Source: Brachypterus glaber (lineage: Eukaryota > Arthropoda > Insecta > Coleoptera > Kateretidae). From it: a DNA stretch of 64,000 bases. Location of the stretch: contig OY294046.1 in assembly GCA_958510825.1 (NCBI GenBank), positions 4,898,001 to 4,962,000 on the forward strand, given 5' to 3'. The notes beneath the pieces were generated by a model that was given only the letters and a program-made list of their open reading frames with translations, made no database searches and was not told the origin of the DNA. Positions within the stretch are counted from its first letter, which is position 1; each line of letters begins with the position of its first letter. Made by a program: the position numbers and the translations under genes. Of the stretch, positions 20,207 through 32,384 are shown piece after piece.

Positions 20207-22152
20207 GTTACCAGGAAAAATAATAGTTTCCCTATAGTTTTATTGAAAAAAAAAGAATACTCCGCTATAGTTTTTTTGAGCTTTAACCCCGTTTTACCCT
20301 CAAACCCATTGACCCCTTACTCCACCCCGATTTTTACTAAAAACAAACCCAGTCGAGAATTTCTGTAAGCTATGTCAAAATTAGGCATTTAGCTCAAATC
20401 TCTCTTGAGTTAATGTTTTCCCACATTTTCCCGGGCGGACTGACCAACAGACAGACCAACCAACAGACTTATTTCACGGAAAGCAGCTTTTTTACTGATT
20501 CAGAGAAAAAATATTCTTATATGAAGTATTTGTTATACTTTTGTTAGATACTTGTTGCAAGTATACTTAACTTATATATACATATTTAACTAATTTAAAA
20601 AAAAATTGTTTCAAGTTTAATTAGTACTTGCTTCCAAGAAATTATTATTAAAGTTTATTTTTTTAGGCTATTATAGCTTAAATAGCCTATAATAGTTATT
20701 TTAAATTTGCCGCTAAATACTCCACAAAGTCCGATTTACACTGAAGCATGTGGCTTGTGTTGAATGTCAACATAACCAAAATATATAATTTTTGTTTACT
20801 TACTTTGTTTTTATGATGTTTTGATGTAAAAAAAAGAGAATTGATAAAGCTGTTGCTAAAAACACTTTTGTATTCCTGTAGAAACAAAATTTGCTTATAA
20901 AATTGCTTTTATTCCAATAATTAAGAGGAATAAATCATTGTTTTGTTCTCGTTAATGGCACGTCAACGTTTTACGGTTGTGTAAATTGGGCCTAGTCATT
21001 TCGCTTACGACGCATGCGTATCTTACGTTGCTATGGTAATTTCGAGATTGTTTACAAGCGGGAAGGTTTAAAATAACTATACCTTAAAAAAATTAACTAT
21101 AGTATAGAAGAGGCCTAATTTCGGATGGTTTTCTAATTTCGGATAGTAGTATATCTAAGATACTAGCTGCATACTGCATACTGTTACCAGGAAAAATAAT
21201 AGTTTCCCTATAGTTTTATTGAAAAAAAAAGAATACTCCGCTATAGTTTTTTTGAGCTTTAACCCCGTTTTACCCTCAAACCCATTGACCCCTTACTCCA
21301 CCCCGATTTTTACTAAAAACAAACCCAGTCGAGAATTTCTGTAAGCTATGTCAAAATTAGGCATTTAGCTCAAATCTCTCTTGAGTTAATGTTTTCCCAC
21401 ATTTTCCCGGGCGGACTGACCAACAGACAGACCAACCAACAGACTTATTTCACGGAAAGCAGCTTTTTTACTGATTCAGAGAAAAAATATTCTTATATGA
21501 AGTATTTGTTATACTTTTGTTAGATACTTGTTGCAAGTATACTTAACTTATATATACATATTTAACTCATTTAAAAAAAAATTGTTTCAAGTTTAATTAG
21601 TACTTGCTTCCTAGAAATTATTATTAAAGTTTATTTTTTTAGGCTATTATAGCCTAAATAGCCTATAATAGTTATTTTAAATTTGCCGCTAAATACTCCA
21701 CAAAGTCCGATTTACACTGAAGCATGTGGCTTGTTTTGAATGTCAACATAACCAAAATTTATAATTTTTGTTTACTTACTTTGTTTTTATGATGTTTTGA
21801 TGTAAAAAAAAAAGAGAATTGATAAAGGTGTTGCTAAAAACACTTTTGTATTCCTGTAGAAACAAAATTTGCTTATAAAATTGCTTTTATTCCAATAATT
21901 TAGAGGAATAAATCATTGTTTTGTTCTCGTTAATGGCACGTCAACGTTTTACGGTTGTGTAAATTGGGCCTAGTCATTTCGCTTACGACGCATGCGTATC
22001 TTACGTTGCTATGGTAATTTCGAGATTGTTTACAAGCGGGAAGGTTTAAAATAACTATACCTTAAAAAAATTAACTATAGTATAGAAGAGGCCTAATTTC
22101 GGATGGTTTTCTAATTTCGGATAGTAGTATATCTAAGATACTAGCTGCATAG
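20207..22152. repeat. Tandem B-C array, 976-bp period
   Basis: Block B at 20207-20704 and 21183-21678 alternates with block C at 20705-21182 and 21679-22152, with GTTACCAGGAAAAATAATAG at 20207 and 21183. Copies differ by a few bases. Block C ends in TTAACTATAG words related to the TTAAGGTATAGTTA end of the 59.7-kb MITE. Non-coding. Confidence 0.9.
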
Positions 22153-22639
22153 GTAAACATAAACCTACTTTTATGTAAAGCCAAAATTCAAACTAAACCC
22201 GTCCTGTTATATGAAGACGGTAGGGCTTCTCCCCGTTAAATGGCAGCACAAATCGTTTAAATTGCAAATGGCAAAATTATGGCTCCTATTATAGTATACT
22301 TTTTTTTTATATTTTTGGATGTAGAATCACCTTAAATTTTGGCATGAGAGTTACTGATTACCTTGTAAATCATACGCTTTTTAATTTAATTTTAACCGTA
22401 ACGTTAACCAAAATAAATTAAAAAGTAATACCCGGATATAGTAAATTTAACTGTTTTTATCGATTTCAATTTTCTCTTTGTATTTTCCGACGTATTTGCC
22501 ATATCAAAGATTAAAATAATTCTTTCTCTCTACTACCACGCAGAAAAAATAATTAGTATTCATTTCCATAAAAAAGCCAATAATATTAATAATCCGTACT
22601 GCATGTAAAAAAATACAATGTAAAACTTTTTTTTACACA
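22153..22639. other. Repeat ends, no gene
   Basis: 22300-22370 (TTTTTGGATGTAGAATCACC...) is one end of the family whose complete member is at 57191-57927. Otherwise nothing is recognised. Confidence 0.5.
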
Positions 22640-23302
22640 CAGAGAAAAAATAGTATGTTGTTTTAATAAGCGGAAAATTGAAGCTTTTTTTTACTAGTCT
22701 GTAGAATTTACGCGAAGCGGAGTCCGAAAACTACAGACGAGTAAAAAAAGCACTTTTCCTCTGAGTGAAACATACTATTTTTTCTTCAAGCATCCTATAT
22801 ATATTTTTTAAATATTAATTTTTGAATTTAATTTATTCAGTAATAAAGTATGTGTTTTTTATTAAAATAGGCCAATAAAGCCCTTTCGAAATAAACTTAA
22901 ACCTTCCTTAGCTCATTTTAATTTTTTTTTCGTAGGCTAAATCGTACACTTTTCGCGATTTCGATAGTAACTTGTCTAATGTAGCATTTGCAATTTCGGA
23001 GAGATTTGTAGGTGTATAAACCATATATTCTTCTTCAATCATTTTTAATCAATTTCACACAAGGTATTTTCACAGAATCTCGAGTTAACTACCTGTTAAT
23101 ATAATAAACAAACAAGTTTGAAATATGGCTGTCATCAAACTCAAAGAGTGCTGCCGCCAGTGGTGGTTTTGCTAACTAACTTTTTTTTACGGCGTACAAC
23201 AATGAACTCATTTTTTTACTGTAAAAAAAATAGATCACTTCTAACTAGTGTGTTCAGTTATAAAATATGAACATTTTAGTACGCTTGAAGAAAAAAGTAT
23301 TT
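22640..23302. mobile_element. Inverted-repeat element, copy 1 (relative at 47362-48111)
   Basis: 22646-22790 is an imperfect hairpin (AATAGTATG, GTCTGTAG...CTACAGAC, CATACTATT). The element ends TAGTACGCTTGAAGAAAAAAGTAT, matching inverted ACTATTTTTTCTTCAAGC. The copy at 47.4-48.1 kb has the same order of blocks. A minus-strand ORF in the other copy is not preserved here. Confidence 0.7.
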
Positions 23303-23759
23303 GTGATACTTGTTGTATAAAAATACTTGATATGAACATATTAAATTAATTTCAAAAAATTTAATAAAAAATTTAATAATTTGTTTAGTACCGGTTTCCA
23401 AGAAATTAGTGTTAGTTTTTTATTATATTTAGCATTTTTAATACTATGGGTATAGTATAGTATAGTATAAATTACCATTTGCTATCTATCTTTCATTTAA
23501 GTTTTTCTAAAACTCAATTCAAATTTTATTACTTAAACCAAGCACTTTTACTTAACATTTTAACCTTTTCAATTCAATTGTGGATATACAAACTATTAAG
23601 CCACTTGATCTGAATATTATGTACTTGTTTTTAGTAATCATTTCTTTGGGTGTATACGATATACAGGGTGATCAGTAACTGGCATGCCAAAATTTAAGAG
23701 GTGATTCTACATCCAAAAGTTTGAGAACTGTTGAGCCGTTTTATCTGAATATTACGTAT
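23303..23759. other. AT-rich stretch with one repeat end
   Basis: 23670-23735 (ATACAGGGTGATCAGTAAC, then GGTGATTCTACATCCAAAA) is an end of the 57191-57927 family. The rest is unrecognised. Confidence 0.5.
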
Positions 23760-24362
23760 ATTCATATTAATGGTGCAGATCGCTCGCAAAAGAACTTTAC
23801 AATACGATATTTCAAGAAAGCTTTGACACAGAGACTCAAAACTTAAAACAAAAGTTTTCTAAGTAGTAGAAAAAATGGGAGACTAACATCCCTACTCTGA
23901 ATCTCCCTACTCCCTAACATCCCTACTCCATAACACCCCTACTCCGTAACACCCCTACTCCGTAACATCACTACTCCATAAAATCTCTACTCCATAACAT
24001 CTCCTCCCCAACAACTCTATTACCTACTCCATAACACCCCTACTCCACAACAACCCTACTCCGTAACATCACTACTCCATAAAATGTCTACTCCATAACA
24101 TATTTTATTAAAAAGTGGCTAATAAAGTGCATATAATGTGGAGTAGATTTATTGCGGAGTAGATATGTTATGGAATACAGATGTTATGGAGTAGGGTTGT
24201 TGTGGAGTAGGGATGTTATGGAGTAGGGATGTCAGGGAGTAGGGAAATAGAGCGTAGGGATGTTAGTCTCCGAAAAAATTGTTCCAAATGTCAAGTCTCT
24301 ATGCGTTCTTAAATTTTTAGTGTTATTTTGCAAGCGAGCTGCACCATTAATACAACTATACT
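23760..24362. mobile_element. Palindromic element with 18-bp iterated motif
   Basis: Outer arms: TATTAATGGTGCAG.TCGCTCGCAAAA at 23768 and TTTTGCAAGCGAGCTGCACCATTAATA ending near 24353. Inside, GGAGACTAACATCCCTACTC is mirrored by GTAGGGATGTTAGTCTCC. Between them the word CCCTACTCCATAACA is repeated about a dozen times on the left (23890-24100), and its complement (TGTTATGGAGTAGGG) about six times on the right (24140-24260). Non-coding. Confidence 0.8.
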
Positions 24363-24864
24363 TGTTTTTCTGTGTGTAATTGTAATAAAGCTGTTACGAC
24401 TCCCATATGGGTTTAATAATAAGGTTAATTAAGCTAGAGAATAACAACGTGCCGTCTTTTACTACCGAAATTTAGCGCGGAAAACTTTTATACCAGATAC
24501 TTGGGGACACTAGATCTAGGTCTCAAGTGTCAACTTTTTCACTTTAAAAACTGATAACTCGAGCGAAACCAACTTTTTAAATTAACTTTTTGTTATTTAA
24601 AATATACATACAGACAAAAATCAATAGTTTAGGTGCTAGAGCGCTAGTGCTAGCTAAAAACGCGGTGCACCCATCATAGAAATATCGTTTCGGTCCGATT
24701 CAACGAACTAAAGAAGAGTTATTAGTTCGTTGGTTCGATTTGACTAAATTTTGGATATGTTATAGTTCTTGACTTTCTCATTAAAAGTGTTCTAGGGCAC
24801 AACTCACAAATATTCAATGGTTCAAGTTTTAGAGAACTTTAAAGATACCGAGCTAGTTCGGTCA
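24363..24864. other. Mostly unrecognised; half copy of the 11.57-kb palindrome
   Basis: 24504-24530 carries GGGACACTAGATCTAGG, one half of the 72-bp palindrome at 11571-11642. No gene is seen in the rest. Confidence 0.5.
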
Positions 24865-25651
24865 GCAGTGTTACCAGATTTAGCAAAAGTTTATTTCTAC
24901 GGCCATTAATAAAAGCACTGTTTTTATTGTCAGTCATTTTTTTGACAGTTTTAATGATTGACTATAGTCCGTCCAATTATGCAAGATAGTAGTTTAAAAT
25001 TCCCGCGATTTTTAAGCTACATCGTTGGTTAAAAACTCGTACCTTTTAACTTATAAAATATTGTGAAATTTTTTGTCTATGACAACGATTGATGGTCGTT
25101 AAAGCTAATAAAAGAAGAGAAAGTTACATAAAAAAATGGTTATACATAATGTTATTTTGTATGGTATTGAAAAAGGTACTTTTTTGGTTTATTTTTCATA
25201 CACTCATACTAAATTAGCATATTCTACATATTGTACAAACGTAAATTATATTGAACACAAGGAAAACGTCAAATTTTTATGTTACAATTACAACTTAAGG
25301 CCTATCCAGAGGCTCGCATAACAACCATTACAAGATACATGACGACACATCAAGCCAATCCTGGCATCGCATTCTTATGTACTATGCTTGTTATGCGAGT
25401 CTTTGGATAGGCCATTTCCAGGAAAACAGTACCGTATTCTGTTAAATTTTTGATACACTACGATTTATGCATAATTATGCTATTTATGCGCTCTGTGGTG
25501 TAAAACGGGCCGTGTCTCTTACTATCTTGCATAACTGGACGGAGTATAATAACTAATTGACAATCGGAACCGTCAAAAAAAGACATTTAATGAAAACAGT
25601 GCTTTTATTAACGCCCACATAAATAAAATTATACTTAATCTGGTAACACTG
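24865..25651. mobile_element. 787-bp MITE with CAGTGTTACCAGATT ends
   Basis: The left CAGTGTTACCAGATTTAG and right CTTAATCTGGTAACACTG are inverted. The similarity extends about 150 bp inward (TTAATAAAAGCACTGTTTT, then ACTATAGTCCGTCCA.TTATGCAAGATAGTA). No transposase is present. Another MITE is nested at 25299-25413. Confidence 0.8.
25299..25413. mobile_element. Nested 115-bp MITE
   Basis: GGCCTATCCAGAGGCTCGCA TAACAA at the left is mirrored by TTGTTATGCGAGTCTTTGGATAGGCC at the right, with one or two mismatches. It sits inside the 24865-25651 element. Confidence 0.75.
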
Positions 25652-26120
25652 TCGCCCAGCATTCTTTTTTGCAGTTTTTTGACAAAGTTATGGGTCAATG
25701 AGCTTTTTAGCTATTAAATTTGGTTTCAGCACACAAAAATATAGTCTGGTTAAGAGTAATTTACTTTATTTATTTATATTTTATTTGTTTCGGGTTGGCA
25801 TTACAGTTTTCGTTTGGACTTTTTGTTTAAAATTCTGAAAATAAATGATATTTTGATATATTTTATAGTCGTGTCTTCTCTTATTCACTTTCAAGTAACT
25901 AAGCCATAATTTTAACACGGTAAAAAATAACCTAAACACAAAATTTTGTAGAAAATTAAACTTTAAAGTGACATTGACATTTGCACAGAAAACTTCAAGC
26001 GATAGGCTTTTGTCTGGTGCCAACTCAAGAGAAAAAAAGTACAGACCTCTTATGAGCCTATAAGAACACGCAAAATGCTATGATTATGAGCTTATAAAAG
26101 TCGCAAAATAGAAAAATAAC
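25652..26120. repeat. Dispersed repeat copy 1 (relative at 46740-47085)
   Basis: 25795-26110 matches 46765-47080: GGCATTACAGTTTT, AACCTAAACACAAAATTTTGTAG, then CCTATAAGAACACGCAAAATG. The minus-strand ORFs in the two copies share MA.DKSLS and NFVFRL.FT.LKLWL.YL but diverge by frameshift further on, so a coding role is unsupported. Confidence 0.65.
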
Positions 26121-27188
26121 TATTACGTCTTTGTTCTTACCTTTTCAGAGTAGTATTGCCGCCGTATGCGGTGAGCCTAGCCCACGTGACTAGCCTCTTC
26201 TTTCAGCATTTCAGCGGGCACTCAGTCTGAAAATGCGACTGAAATCCTTGCTAAGAGCCCTCAAAGCCATAAATACTGAAACGAAAAGTCTTTGTTAGTA
26301 TATGTGCAGAGAATATATGTTTACTCAGTTCCAAAATAATCCTGGTAAAATTTAACATGGAATTTTCTTGGCCCAAAGCTCTATACCTTGCAAAAAAAAT
26401 AGCTTGAAACTAGTAATTAGTATCGTCTAAAAATATTCTTAAAATGTTCCCAAATGCACACTACTAGCACTCATAATACAGCCAGGGATGACGCGAGGGA
26501 TTTTTATTGAGGAGGGCATGCAAGTTATACAAAGAAGAGTATTTTATGAATTTTAATAAACATTTGTTTTTTTTTAATCGGAATTTATTTATTTTTTCCT
26601 ATTTAAATATTTTTTTTAAAGAATACTATTCAATGTATGTGTGTTTTAAAATGTTAACTTACTTAATCGTTTTTTATTTTTTTTCTTAAAGTAAAATTTT
26701 AAACTTTTTGTCTGTTTTCTTTGATTAAAAAGTCCATAAAATACATCACGTAAATTGACCAAAATTCATACACTTCATACCCCGTTTCTCTCCTTATTAA
26801 AGGATGTAGATATTTCATATTTTGGCATTTGGCAATTTTCTTTTTGATCATATAATTTTTTATTTTTTTTAATATTTGTTTTTGAAAGTGTTGAATTTTC
26901 AATTCCATGTTGTCTTTTCTAGTTATAACTATTATAATATAATAAGAAATTGATATTTATAAACAAGGTAAGTTTCTTGCAATAGTATACATATGCTATT
27001 TAGCCATTTCAGTGCTGATGAAGCATATAATCCATCAAAACAGTAAGAAATTAAATGCACAAAGTGCCGTTTAGTATCTTATACAGACCTGTAAACGATC
27101 TCTATAGAAAACTAATTGTGCCTTATATAGCAAGTTATTATTTTCTTAGAAATCAACAGTTTATTGTCTCTTTACTTTTAAGCGGCTC
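26121..27188. other. No gene recognised
   Basis: 26755-26790 (CCAAAATTCATACACTTCAT, ACCCCG) is a fragment of the element at 35017-35258. Otherwise AT-rich sequence. Confidence 0.45.
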
Positions 27189-27323
27189 TATGGTCTGTTT
27201 CATCAAGCAAGATAGTAAATTAAAAATCGCACAGTAAATATACATATACTATTCAAACCTGTTGTAAAAATATTTACTGTGCGATTTTTAATTTACTACT
27301 ACTTGCTTGAAAAACAGACCATT
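27189..27323. mobile_element. Internally deleted copy of the 215-bp TA-flanked MITE
   Basis: Both ends are present (TATGGTCTGTTTCATCAAGC and TTGCTTGAAAAACAGACCAT), but the middle is missing, leaving 135 bp. It precedes the tandem array. A further terminal scrap lies at 27324-27371. Confidence 0.85.
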
Positions 27324-27371
27324 AATTAAAAATCGCACAGTAAATAAGGACAAAAGTCCAAACCATAGTAC

Positions 27372-29353
27372 TATGGTCTGTTTTTCAAGCAAGATAGTAA
27401 ATTAAAAATCGCACAGTAAATATTTTCAAAACAGATTCGAATACTCAATGTGCTAATATACTGCGTAGTTTATTTTATAAAACATAACTATACTCTAAAC
27501 ACAAACATATACTATTCAAACCTGTTGTAAAAATATTTACTGTGCGATTTTTAATTTACTATCTTGCTTGATGAAATAGACCCTAGTTCACTATGGTCTG
27601 TTTCTTCAAGCAAGATAGTAAATTAAAAATCGCACAGTGAATATTTTCAAAACAGATTCGAATACTGGGTGTGCGAATATACTGCGTAGTTTATTTTATA
27701 AAACATAACTATATTCTATACACAAACATATACTATTCAAACCTGTTGTAAAAATATTTACTGTGCGATTTTTAATTTACTATCTTGCTTGATGAAATAG
27801 ACCCCAGTTCACTATGGTCTGTTTCTTCAAGCAAGATAGTAAATTAAAAATCGCACAGTGAATATTTTCAAAACAGATTCGAATACTCAATGTGCTAATA
27901 TACTCCGTAGTTTATTTTATAAAACCTAACTATATTCTATACACAAACATATACTATTCAAACCTGTTGTAAAAATATTTACTGTGCGATTTTTAATTTA
28001 CTATCTTGCTTGATGAAAAAGACCCCAGTTCACTATGGTCTGTTTCTTCAAGCAAGATAGTAAATTAAAAATCGCACAGTGAATGTTTTCAAAACAGATT
28101 CGAATACTGGGTGTGCGAATATACTGCGTAGTTTATTTTATAAAACCTAACTATATTCTATAAACAAACATATACTATTCAAACCTGTTGTAAAAATATT
28201 TACTGTGCGATTTTTAATTTACTATCTTGCTTGATGAAAAAGACCCCAGTTCACTATGGTCTGTTTCTTCAAGCAAGATAGTAAATTAAAAATCGCACAG
28301 TGAATGTTTTCAAAACAGATTCGAATACTGGGTGTGCGAATATACTGCGTAGTTTATTTTATAAAACCTAACTATATTCTATACACAAACATATACTATT
28401 CAAACCTGTTGTTAAAATATTTACTGTGCAATTTTTAATTTACTATCTTGCTTGATGAAATAGACCCTAGTTCACTATGGTCTGTTTCTTCAAGCAAGAT
28501 AGTAAATTAAAAATCGCACAGTGAATATTTTCAAAACAGATTCCAATACTGGGTGTGCGAATATACTGCGTAGTTTATTTTATAAAACATAACTATACTC
28601 TAAACACAAACATATACTATTCAAACCTGTTGTAAAAATATTTACTGTGCGATTTTTAATTTACTATCTTGCTTGATGAAATAGACCCTACTTCACTATG
28701 GTCTGTTTCTTCAAGCAAGATAGTAAATTAAAAATCGCACAGTAAATGTTTTCAAAACAGATTCGAATACTGGGTGTGCGAATATACTGCGTAGTTTATT
28801 TTATAAAACCTAACTATATTCTATACACAAACATATACTATTCAAACCTGTTGTTAAAATATTTACTGTGCGATTTTTAATTTACTATCTTGCTTGATGA
28901 AATAGACCCTAGTTCACTATGGTCTGTTTCTTCAAGCAAGATAGTAAATTAAAAATCGCACAGTGAATGTTTTCAAAACAGATTCGAATACTGGGTGTGC
29001 GAATATACTGCGTAGTTTATTTTATAAAACATAACTATACTCTATACACAAACATATACTATTCAAACCTGTTGTTAAAATATTTACTGTGCGATTTTTA
29101 ATTTACTATCTTGCTTGATGAAATAGACCCTAGTTCACTATGGTCTGTTTCTTCAAGCAAGATAGTAAATTAAAAATCGCACAGTGAATATTTTCAAAAC
29201 AGATTCGAATACTGGGTGTGCGAATATACTGCGTAGTTTATTTTATAAAACATAACTATATTCTATACACAAACATATACTATTCAAACCTGTTGTTAAA
29301 ATATTTACTGTGCGATTTTTAATTTACTATCTTGCTTGATGAAACAGACCATA
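27372..29353 (+). repeat. Satellite-like tandem array of nine 221-bp MITE units
   Basis: Unit starts (TATGGTCTGTTT) lie at 27372, 27592, 27813, 28034, 28255, 28476, 28697, 28918 and 29139, a period of 221 bp (first interval 220). Every unit is a complete palindromic MITE: CAAGCAAGATAGTAAATTAA, then AAATCGCACAGT at one end and the inverse at the other. Consecutive units are joined by the same short linker (TAGTTCAC; one junction has TACTTCAC), which shows amplification of a unit that includes its junction. Variants such as GAATACTGGGTGTGCG and GAATACTCAATGTGC, or TGTTGTAAAA and TGTTGTTAAA, are scattered among units. No ORF is conserved. Confidence 0.95.
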
Positions 29354-30399
29354 GTAGAGAGTTCTCTACCTTAAGGTATTAGATGTAGGTAATAATTTGA
29401 TATTTTAATACGTCACACTGTTTCTTCCACTTTCCATTATTTTTATTTTTATATAATAAGATTATTTCAAGTGAAGTTTTTATGACTTATAAAAAAGTCT
29501 TGAAAAAAGTCTGGTGATGCTAGCGCGCTATAGCGTACTCTGCCAAAATGTCTCCATACTTCACATCTAGTTTAATACAAAATTTCTTTTATTACATTTT
29601 AAACCAACCCTACAGGTCCGTACGAAGAAGACACTTGCCCCGAGTGGCATCTTTTAAGGTGCACCTAAAATTTTATAATTAATTTTAATTAATAATAATA
29701 ATAATAAGTGGTACAGTTGGATCCGAAAAAAAAACAAGATTGAAAATTTAGTTGCGTAATACAAACAAAGCCGTTGTCATGTTGACAATATTTGTCAAAA
29801 TTACTTATAATAATTATAAAGTAATTAGAAATGCGTTAAGAAATGTTAAGAAATCTCAAACTATTAGTATATTGGAAGCAGGATGTACGGAAGTGATTGT
29901 GGCTAGTGATCTCTTGAGAGACCTTTAATTGTGGCAAGGTTATTTAGTGTTTCGGAGAGTTGTGATAATAGAAAAAAGAATAATGGTTAAGATTGAAGAA
30001 AAAATAGATGGATGCTATAAACAATACAAATTTTCCTGGGTCAAAAACCATCGCCCGTCGCGACATCGAAAGTCCAAACCTCCGGAAAAAACCTTTTTTT
30101 AAACGAAAATCATAATTTTCATAAATTATATGTTTGGTTAGTAGAGTTAAAATTTTTATTTTTTCATAAGATTTACTAAATATTGTGTTTAAATTTTTGA
30201 TTTGATTAAATATTCTAAATGTTTTTTCAGTTTATTAATTAATATTATTATTTTTTTAATATTCGACATTATTCGCATGCATTTTCTGTAATAAACTTTG
30301 AAAAAACTGACAATTAATTGTCAAATTAATCTAACCTATTTCTTAAAATCTTACTTAAACTATAAAATAATTAGTAAAATTGACATTTTAGCATATTTA
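29354..30399. other. No gene; possible retrotransposon tail near 29.6-29.7 kb
   Basis: 29610-29706 has a locally less AT-rich stretch (ACGAAGAAGACACTTGCCCC) followed by AATTAATAATAATAATAATAAG, which resembles a truncated non-LTR 3' end with an (AAT)n tail. The remainder is AT-rich. Confidence 0.35.
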
Positions 30400-30690
30400 A
30401 ATCTTGCGTTCTTTGTGGGTACTATGTGCTTGAGACACACGTCTTCAACTTGCTACCATTCAAAGTCTCCAGACTAGAAGAGGTATGAGTAGTTGTCTAC
30501 ATCTAGCAATAGATGTCGCACAAGTCTACATCAATCTTATGACTATATTCCTTTTGCGAATAAAGTCTAAAATCATTTTCTTAATCAGCGTGCAGAGTTG
30601 ACTCTTGGTACTGAAGAGGGCCAGCATCCCGAAGCTGTCAGTCTACCAGTATCACTCTGTACGATGATTAGATTGATGGAATCATAAACT
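30400..30690 (+). mobile_element. Penelope-like terminal fragment
   Basis: 30565-30670 matches the right arm of 34241-34483 (AATCAGCGTGCAGAGTTGAC, CTGAAGAGGGCCAGCA, TCACTCTGTACGATGATTAG). The GAAAC of the hammerhead-like core is changed to GAAGC. 30440-30475 shares its sequence with the complement of 6600-6640. Confidence 0.55.
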
Positions 30691-31494
30691 AAAATTTTAT
30701 TTTGTAATTTTATACACTTGCCCTAAATACACTCTCCTGGTGACGGACCTGGATACTTAAATTTTTACCTTCGCTGTTTCGAAACTTCGGCGCTAGATTG
30801 TTATGTTCTTTAATACAATTTTAATAAAAGTTATGACTACCCTGAATTAATTGTTAGATAACTGATCTTAGAATATTTAAACAAATTCACCTGCGGCGCT
30901 GAAAAATTGTAAGTAACCCTACATCGTCGAAGTTTTGGTTTTCAACATTTTAGTGTTTAGTTTTTGGTTCTTAAATCTGTAATTTTGCTTTTAATTGTAT
31001 TTTTTCTTGAGAAATACTATTCTAATAATAAAAAAAAAACAAAAATATTAAGCAGTAAAAGTTTGAGGCAAAAAATGATAAGGTCCCTTTATTTCAGATG
31101 CCTCTGGTGCCTCTTTAAAAGGGCTATAGCTATTTCAAACCCACCCTGTATAATATAATAACTAAGTGTTACTATTTAGGTCCTAAAATATTATTTTCAC
31201 AAAAAATTGTCATAATTTAATATGGTATTACAACATTTTATTTTTTTTTTATGATCAGGGTAGACATTTTCCAGTTTAGCTCCAGGCTAAGTTCCTTTGC
31301 ACGGCCCTGACTAATCTTATTAGTTGCTCTAATTCTTCAGCCAAAATATCCTTGCATTATATGATATCGCGTAAAACTTATTAAATTATTCCATTATCTT
31401 GTTACGTCTTAATTGAGTACTCTCTGAGTAACTGCAGTTATCTTCACGAAGTTAATTAAGTGTATAACATAATGTGAAGCTAAGAAAATTATTA
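30691..31494. other. No feature recognised
   Basis: AT-rich. Short ORFs only. Confidence 0.35.
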
Positions 31495-31965
31495 TACAGG
31501 GTGTTTGGCAGGGAGTATGACAAACTTGACAGGGTGTAGATTAGTTCATTTCCCAATATATCCAAGTACAATAAAAGTAAAATAAAAATTGAAAATAACA
31601 TACATATGTTTTTATTTTTTTTATATTTTTATTTTTTTTTTTACTTATATAAATATACATTTTTTTTTAATTTGATTTTTTATTTTAGTTTTTTTTTGTA
31701 CTTTATATTAGGAAAAGTACAAACCTGCCAAGTTTGTAATACTTCCGTTTCATCAAGAAAGATAGTAAATTAAAAATCGCACAGTGAATATTTTTACAAC
31801 AGGTTTGAATAGTATATGTTTGTGTATAGAATATATTTGTTTTATAAAATAAACTAAGCAGCATATTCGCACATCCAATATTCGAATCAGTTTTGCAAAT
31901 ACTCACTGTGCGATTTTTAATTTACTATCTTGCTTGATGAAATAGATCATACCAAACACCCCGTA
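31495..31965. mobile_element. TA-flanked MITE (ACAGGGTGTTTGG ends) with nested palindromic MITE
   Basis: TACAGGGTGTTTGGCAG at the left faces ATACCAAACACCCCGTA at the right. Inside, 31741-31950 is a degenerate copy of the satellite-forming MITE (CAAGAAAGATAGTAAATTAA to CTATCTTGCTTGATGAAA) with both ends worn, so it is older than the array. Confidence 0.75.
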
Positions 31966-32384
31966 TATACAGGGTGTAACAAAAAAGTTGGGCTTTTTAG
32001 TCAACATAGCTATATTGTACTCACCGTCGGTGAGTCACCGAAACAATGAAAAAAGTTGAGTTCGAAAAAAGTTATAAGTATATTGTAGATAATTACATAA
32101 GCTATATTTTTTACAATAACTTGTTTTTTCAAAAAGTTGACCATATATATATATAGTTGCAAAAAAACTCTAAACGTGTACCCTAAAATCAAAATATCGG
32201 ACAGTTTTTGATCATTTTCTATTTTTTTTTTTCTCTAAAAGCAAACTATGAAAAAGTTTTAAGGAAGTTTTTTTAATGATTTTTATAAGCTTGTAACTAA
32301 TACTTTTTTAGAAAAATTGACTGTTTAGAAGTTATTTGCAAAAATCTCCTAAATTGTAGGTACCTTAAAACCAAGATGGCCGCG
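31966..32384. other. No gene recognised
   Basis: Starts with ACAGGGTGTAAC, probably another element end without a visible partner. AT-rich otherwise. Confidence 0.4.

Noticed and set aside
25781..26023. Minus-strand ORF shared with 46747-46986 as a conserved protein
   Set aside because: The similarity reflects nucleotide homology of the repeat. The frames separate after about 45 codons and neither copy has motifs.
27980..28040. Hammerhead-like CTTGATGAAA in the satellite unit
   Set aside because: The core would need CUGANGA followed by a stem and GAAA. Here the C-UGA spacing is broken and no stem II is present.
27372..29353. CRISPR-like look of regular repeats
   Set aside because: Units are 221 bp, contiguous, internally palindromic and without unique spacers, in a eukaryotic repeat context.
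31966..32384. Second ACAGGGTG-ended MITE
   Set aside because: Only one end (ACAGGGTGTAAC) is visible and no matching inverted end could be found nearby.
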